Below, one piece after another: positions 62,255-64,000 of a stretch of DNA of 64,000 bases (position 1 is its first letter; each line of letters opens with the position of its first letter). The notes beneath the pieces were generated by a model that made no database searches, had not been told where the DNA came from, and was given only the letters and a program-made list of their open reading frames with translations. Origin of the DNA: JADJXM01 sp937967285 (GTDB taxonomy: Bacteria; Acidobacteriota; Blastocatellia; RBC074); the NCBI GenBank assembly GCA_050249535.1, contig JBFWQI010000007.1, positions 62,001 to 126,000 of the forward strand, written 5' to 3'. The translations under genes and the position numbers were made by a program.

Positions 62255-63520
62255 ATGTCATCTGAATCGATCAACTGTACGGGATGCGGGATCACGCTCA
62301 TGCCATTCATGAAGGTGTGTCCCCGTTGCGGCGCCGAGCGGGCGGAGGCGAGGCCGCTCGAGGCGGTCGACAAGCCGCCGGCGGAGTCTCCGCGAGTTCC
62401 GCCGATCGATCCCTCGCGGTTTGTTCCGGATCGGGATTCGGTTCTTCTCTCGCCGGAGGACGTCAACCGCCGTTTTCCGCTTTTCACCAACGCTCAACTG
62501 ACCCTCTTCGGAATAGGTTTCTCGCTGCTGGTGCTGATGGGAGTCATCACATGGCTCCTCTGGCAGCAGAACAAGCGCGATCAGGTGACCTGGGTCGGCA
62601 GTCCGCCGTCTTCGGCCGGCGCGCCGTCGGCGCCGATTCCGGCCATTACCCCGGAGCCGCTGCCGACTCCCACGCCGATCACCGATGAGTCGCTCGTCGA
62701 GTCGGTCAGGGCCGCGCTGACGGCGTACAACCCGACGGGAATCGAGAACTACAGGATCGAGGTCAAGGACGGCGTCGTCACTCTGATGGGGACGGTCGAG
62801 CACGAGCCCGAGAGCAACGGGGCGGAGAATGTCGTCAAACTGGTCAACGGAGTCAAAAGCGTCGTCAACAATCTGAAGCTCAAACCCGGTCAGCCGTCGG
62901 GAACGATTCGATTGAATACGGCCGAGGCGCGGCTCCTCGATGAGGCCATGCGGCGGCAGGCCGCGGGAGCACCTCCGGAAGGCGTCAAGCCGCAGCCTGC
63001 GCAACCCGATACCGCCCAGCGTGAAGCCGAGCGGTTGCGGCGCGAACAGCAGGCGGCCCGCCAGCGTGAGGAGGAGCTCGCGCTCCGCAAAGCGGCAGAG
63101 GATCGGCTCAAGCGCGATGCCGAAGAGTTCAACCGTCGCCAGGAAGAGATCCGCCGCCTCGAAGCCGAACGACGGGCGCGCGCCGAACAGTCCCGGGCCG
63201 ATATCAACATCCTGCGCTCGGGCACCGTCGCCTGGAGCGGCCTTGTCGATGGAGTCGACGAGATCATCCTGACCGGCGGCAGCGCCTCAGTCCGACATCT
63301 CAGCGGCAATCCGCCGCGCGAGATCAAGGTATCCTTCAGCGCTCCGCTTCCGCGCGCGCCGGCAGAGGTCAAACTGATCGCCTCAAACGGACGCGGCCGC
63401 ATCGATATCCTGCAGCAACCCGCGGCCTCAAACGGCTATACTGCGATCATCAGAATCGATGACAGCGGCAAGGGCGGCGACAAGCGCTATGACTTCACGC
63501 TCCGCTGGATGCTCCAGTAG
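62255..63520 (+). CDS. Zinc-ribbon, single-pass membrane protein with BON domain
   Basis: 421 residues. N-terminal zinc ribbon (C8-x2-C11 and C22-x2-C25), one membrane span (about 79-103), a proline-rich stretch, a BON domain (about 142-200: YRIEVKDGVVTLMGTVEHEP), a long glutamine- and arginine-rich coiled coil (about 240-320) and a C-terminal beta-domain. BON domains bind phospholipid or other surface structures. The topology puts the zinc ribbon in the cytoplasm and the BON domain outside. Role unknown. Confidence 0.8.
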   Translation: MSSESINCTGCGITLMPFMKVCPRCGAERAEARPLEAVDKPPAESPRVPPIDPSRFVPDRDSVLLSPEDVNRRFPLFTNAQLTLFGIGFSLLVLMGVITWLLWQQNKRDQVTWVGSPPSSAGAPSAPIPAITPEPLPTPTPITDESLVESVRAALTAYNPTGIENYRIEVKDGVVTLMGTVEHEPESNGAENVVKLVNGVKSVVNNLKLKPGQPSGTIRLNTAEARLLDEAMRRQAAGAPPEGVKPQPAQPDTAQREAERLRREQQAARQREEELALRKAAEDRLKRDAEEFNRRQEEIRRLEAERRARAEQSRADINILRSGTVAWSGLVDGVDEIILTGGSASVRHLSGNPPREIKVSFSAPLPRAPAEVKLIASNGRGRIDILQQPAASNGYTAIIRIDDSGKGGDKRYDFTLRWMLQ

Positions 63521-63574
63521 CGATGCGGTTCCAACGGAACGCGAGCGCCACAGTTCCGCCCGGCGAACAACACT

Positions 63575-64000
63575 ATGACCAAACGCAAAACCTCGAAACA
63601 GCCGCGCCTCGGACTCCACACCGGCATCGGAGGCGGAATTCAGAACTCGATCAGGGATGCCAATGAGAAGGGCTGCGATACGTGGCAGATCTTCTCTCGC
63701 AATCCGCGCGGCTGGACCGCCCGCCCGCTGTCCGACGAGGAGATCGATCGTTTTCGCCGGATGCGCGAGGAGACGGGGCTGGACCCGAGCATCATCCATT
63801 CCTGCTATCTGATCAACCTGGCGGCGCCGTCGCCCGAGATTCGCGAAAAGTCGATCGCCGCATTCCGCGATGAGATCGAACGCGGCCTCGCGATCGGCGC
63901 CGATTATCTTGTCGTCCATCCTGGAAGCGGTCGCGGCGCGCCGGTCGAAGAGGCGATCCGCAACTGCGCTTCGGCAATTCACGAAGCCGCCGCCGGACTG
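63575..64000 (+). CDS. nfo: Deoxyribonuclease IV (AP endonuclease), N-terminal part
   Basis: 142 residues to the window end. RLGLHTGIGGGIQNSIRDAN resembles the Nfo opening, and DTWQIFSRNPRGW and ADYLVVHPGSGRG carry the metal histidine region of endonuclease IV. It cuts 5' to abasic sites in base excision repair. The start is the ATG at 63575, 54 bp after the zinc-ribbon gene. The C-terminal half is outside the window. Confidence 0.9.
   Translation, partial: MTKRKTSKQPRLGLHTGIGGGIQNSIRDANEKGCDTWQIFSRNPRGWTARPLSDEEIDRFRRMREETGLDPSIIHSCYLINLAAPSPEIREKSIAAFRDEIERGLAIGADYLVVHPGSGRGAPVEEAIRNCASAIHEAAAGL

Overview
The window reads as a chromosomal stretch of a GC-rich Gram-negative bacterium, most likely an Acidobacteriota member close to Blastocatellia. 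This is inferred from the mix of BlaI/M56 regulators, secreted proteins with an LPDFICNQ-type motif, a DUF5777 barrel, split methylmalonyl-CoA mutase and repeat-rich intergenic DNA; no rRNA or marker gene settles it. I saw no rRNA, tRNA, CRISPR array, transposase, recombinase or phage gene. Coding density is high and nearly all genes are intact; gpsA and nfo are cut by the window edges.

Layout. 1-8.1 kb (minus): a housekeeping block of gpsA, plsY, cinA, pgpA, rimO, a PcrA/UvrD helicase and an acyl-CoA dehydrogenase. 8.4-16 kb: a TIM-barrel protein, a cysteine-less TlpA-like protein, then purF-purM-(S9 peptidase)-purN-Dabb, all minus. 16.2-24.5 kb: an SDR, an aldehyde dehydrogenase, a secreted unknown, an orphan DNA methylase, prmC-prfA, DUF1385 and rpmE. 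24.6-29.9 kb (plus): a mazEF-type toxin-antitoxin pair, BlaI, an M56 protease fused to HEAT repeats, a secreted HEAT protein and a glycine-zipper protein. 30.1-35.6 kb: an AAA+/VWA pair and an Slt-type lytic transglycosylase. 35.8-45.5 kb (mostly minus): two CE1-type esterases, phosphate transporter plus DUF47, an OMP-decarboxylase-fold protein, ftsK and prfB with its programmed frameshift. 46-50.8 kb: methylmalonyl-CoA mutase, a 27-bp palindromic tandem array, cstA and a 1-kb repeat mosaic. 50.8-64 kb: TolC-HlyD-ABC exporter, nagA, a SYLF protein, a heme/DUF5777 protein, enoyl-CoA hydratase, dienelactone hydrolase, SDR, a zinc-ribbon/BON protein and nfo.

The most unusual feature is a set of at least twelve intergenic elements (called E1-E12 here) that share one architecture: a short tandem array of 7-9 bp units, a loop of about 15-130 bp, and the same array in inverted orientation. 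There are five unit families (GCAAAG, GCCAAG, TTTCCAG, TAGAAAG, ACAGGAT). Nine lie between co-directional genes, two between convergent genes and one between divergent genes. Many arms touch or contain the stop codon of the neighbouring gene, and in two cases (purN, the methylase) the arm encodes the protein's C-terminus. E5 and E11 have alignable loops, and E5 and E12, although from different unit families, share an outer box. This points to dispersed, probably mobile, non-autonomous elements that may double as transcription terminators or mRNA 3' ends.
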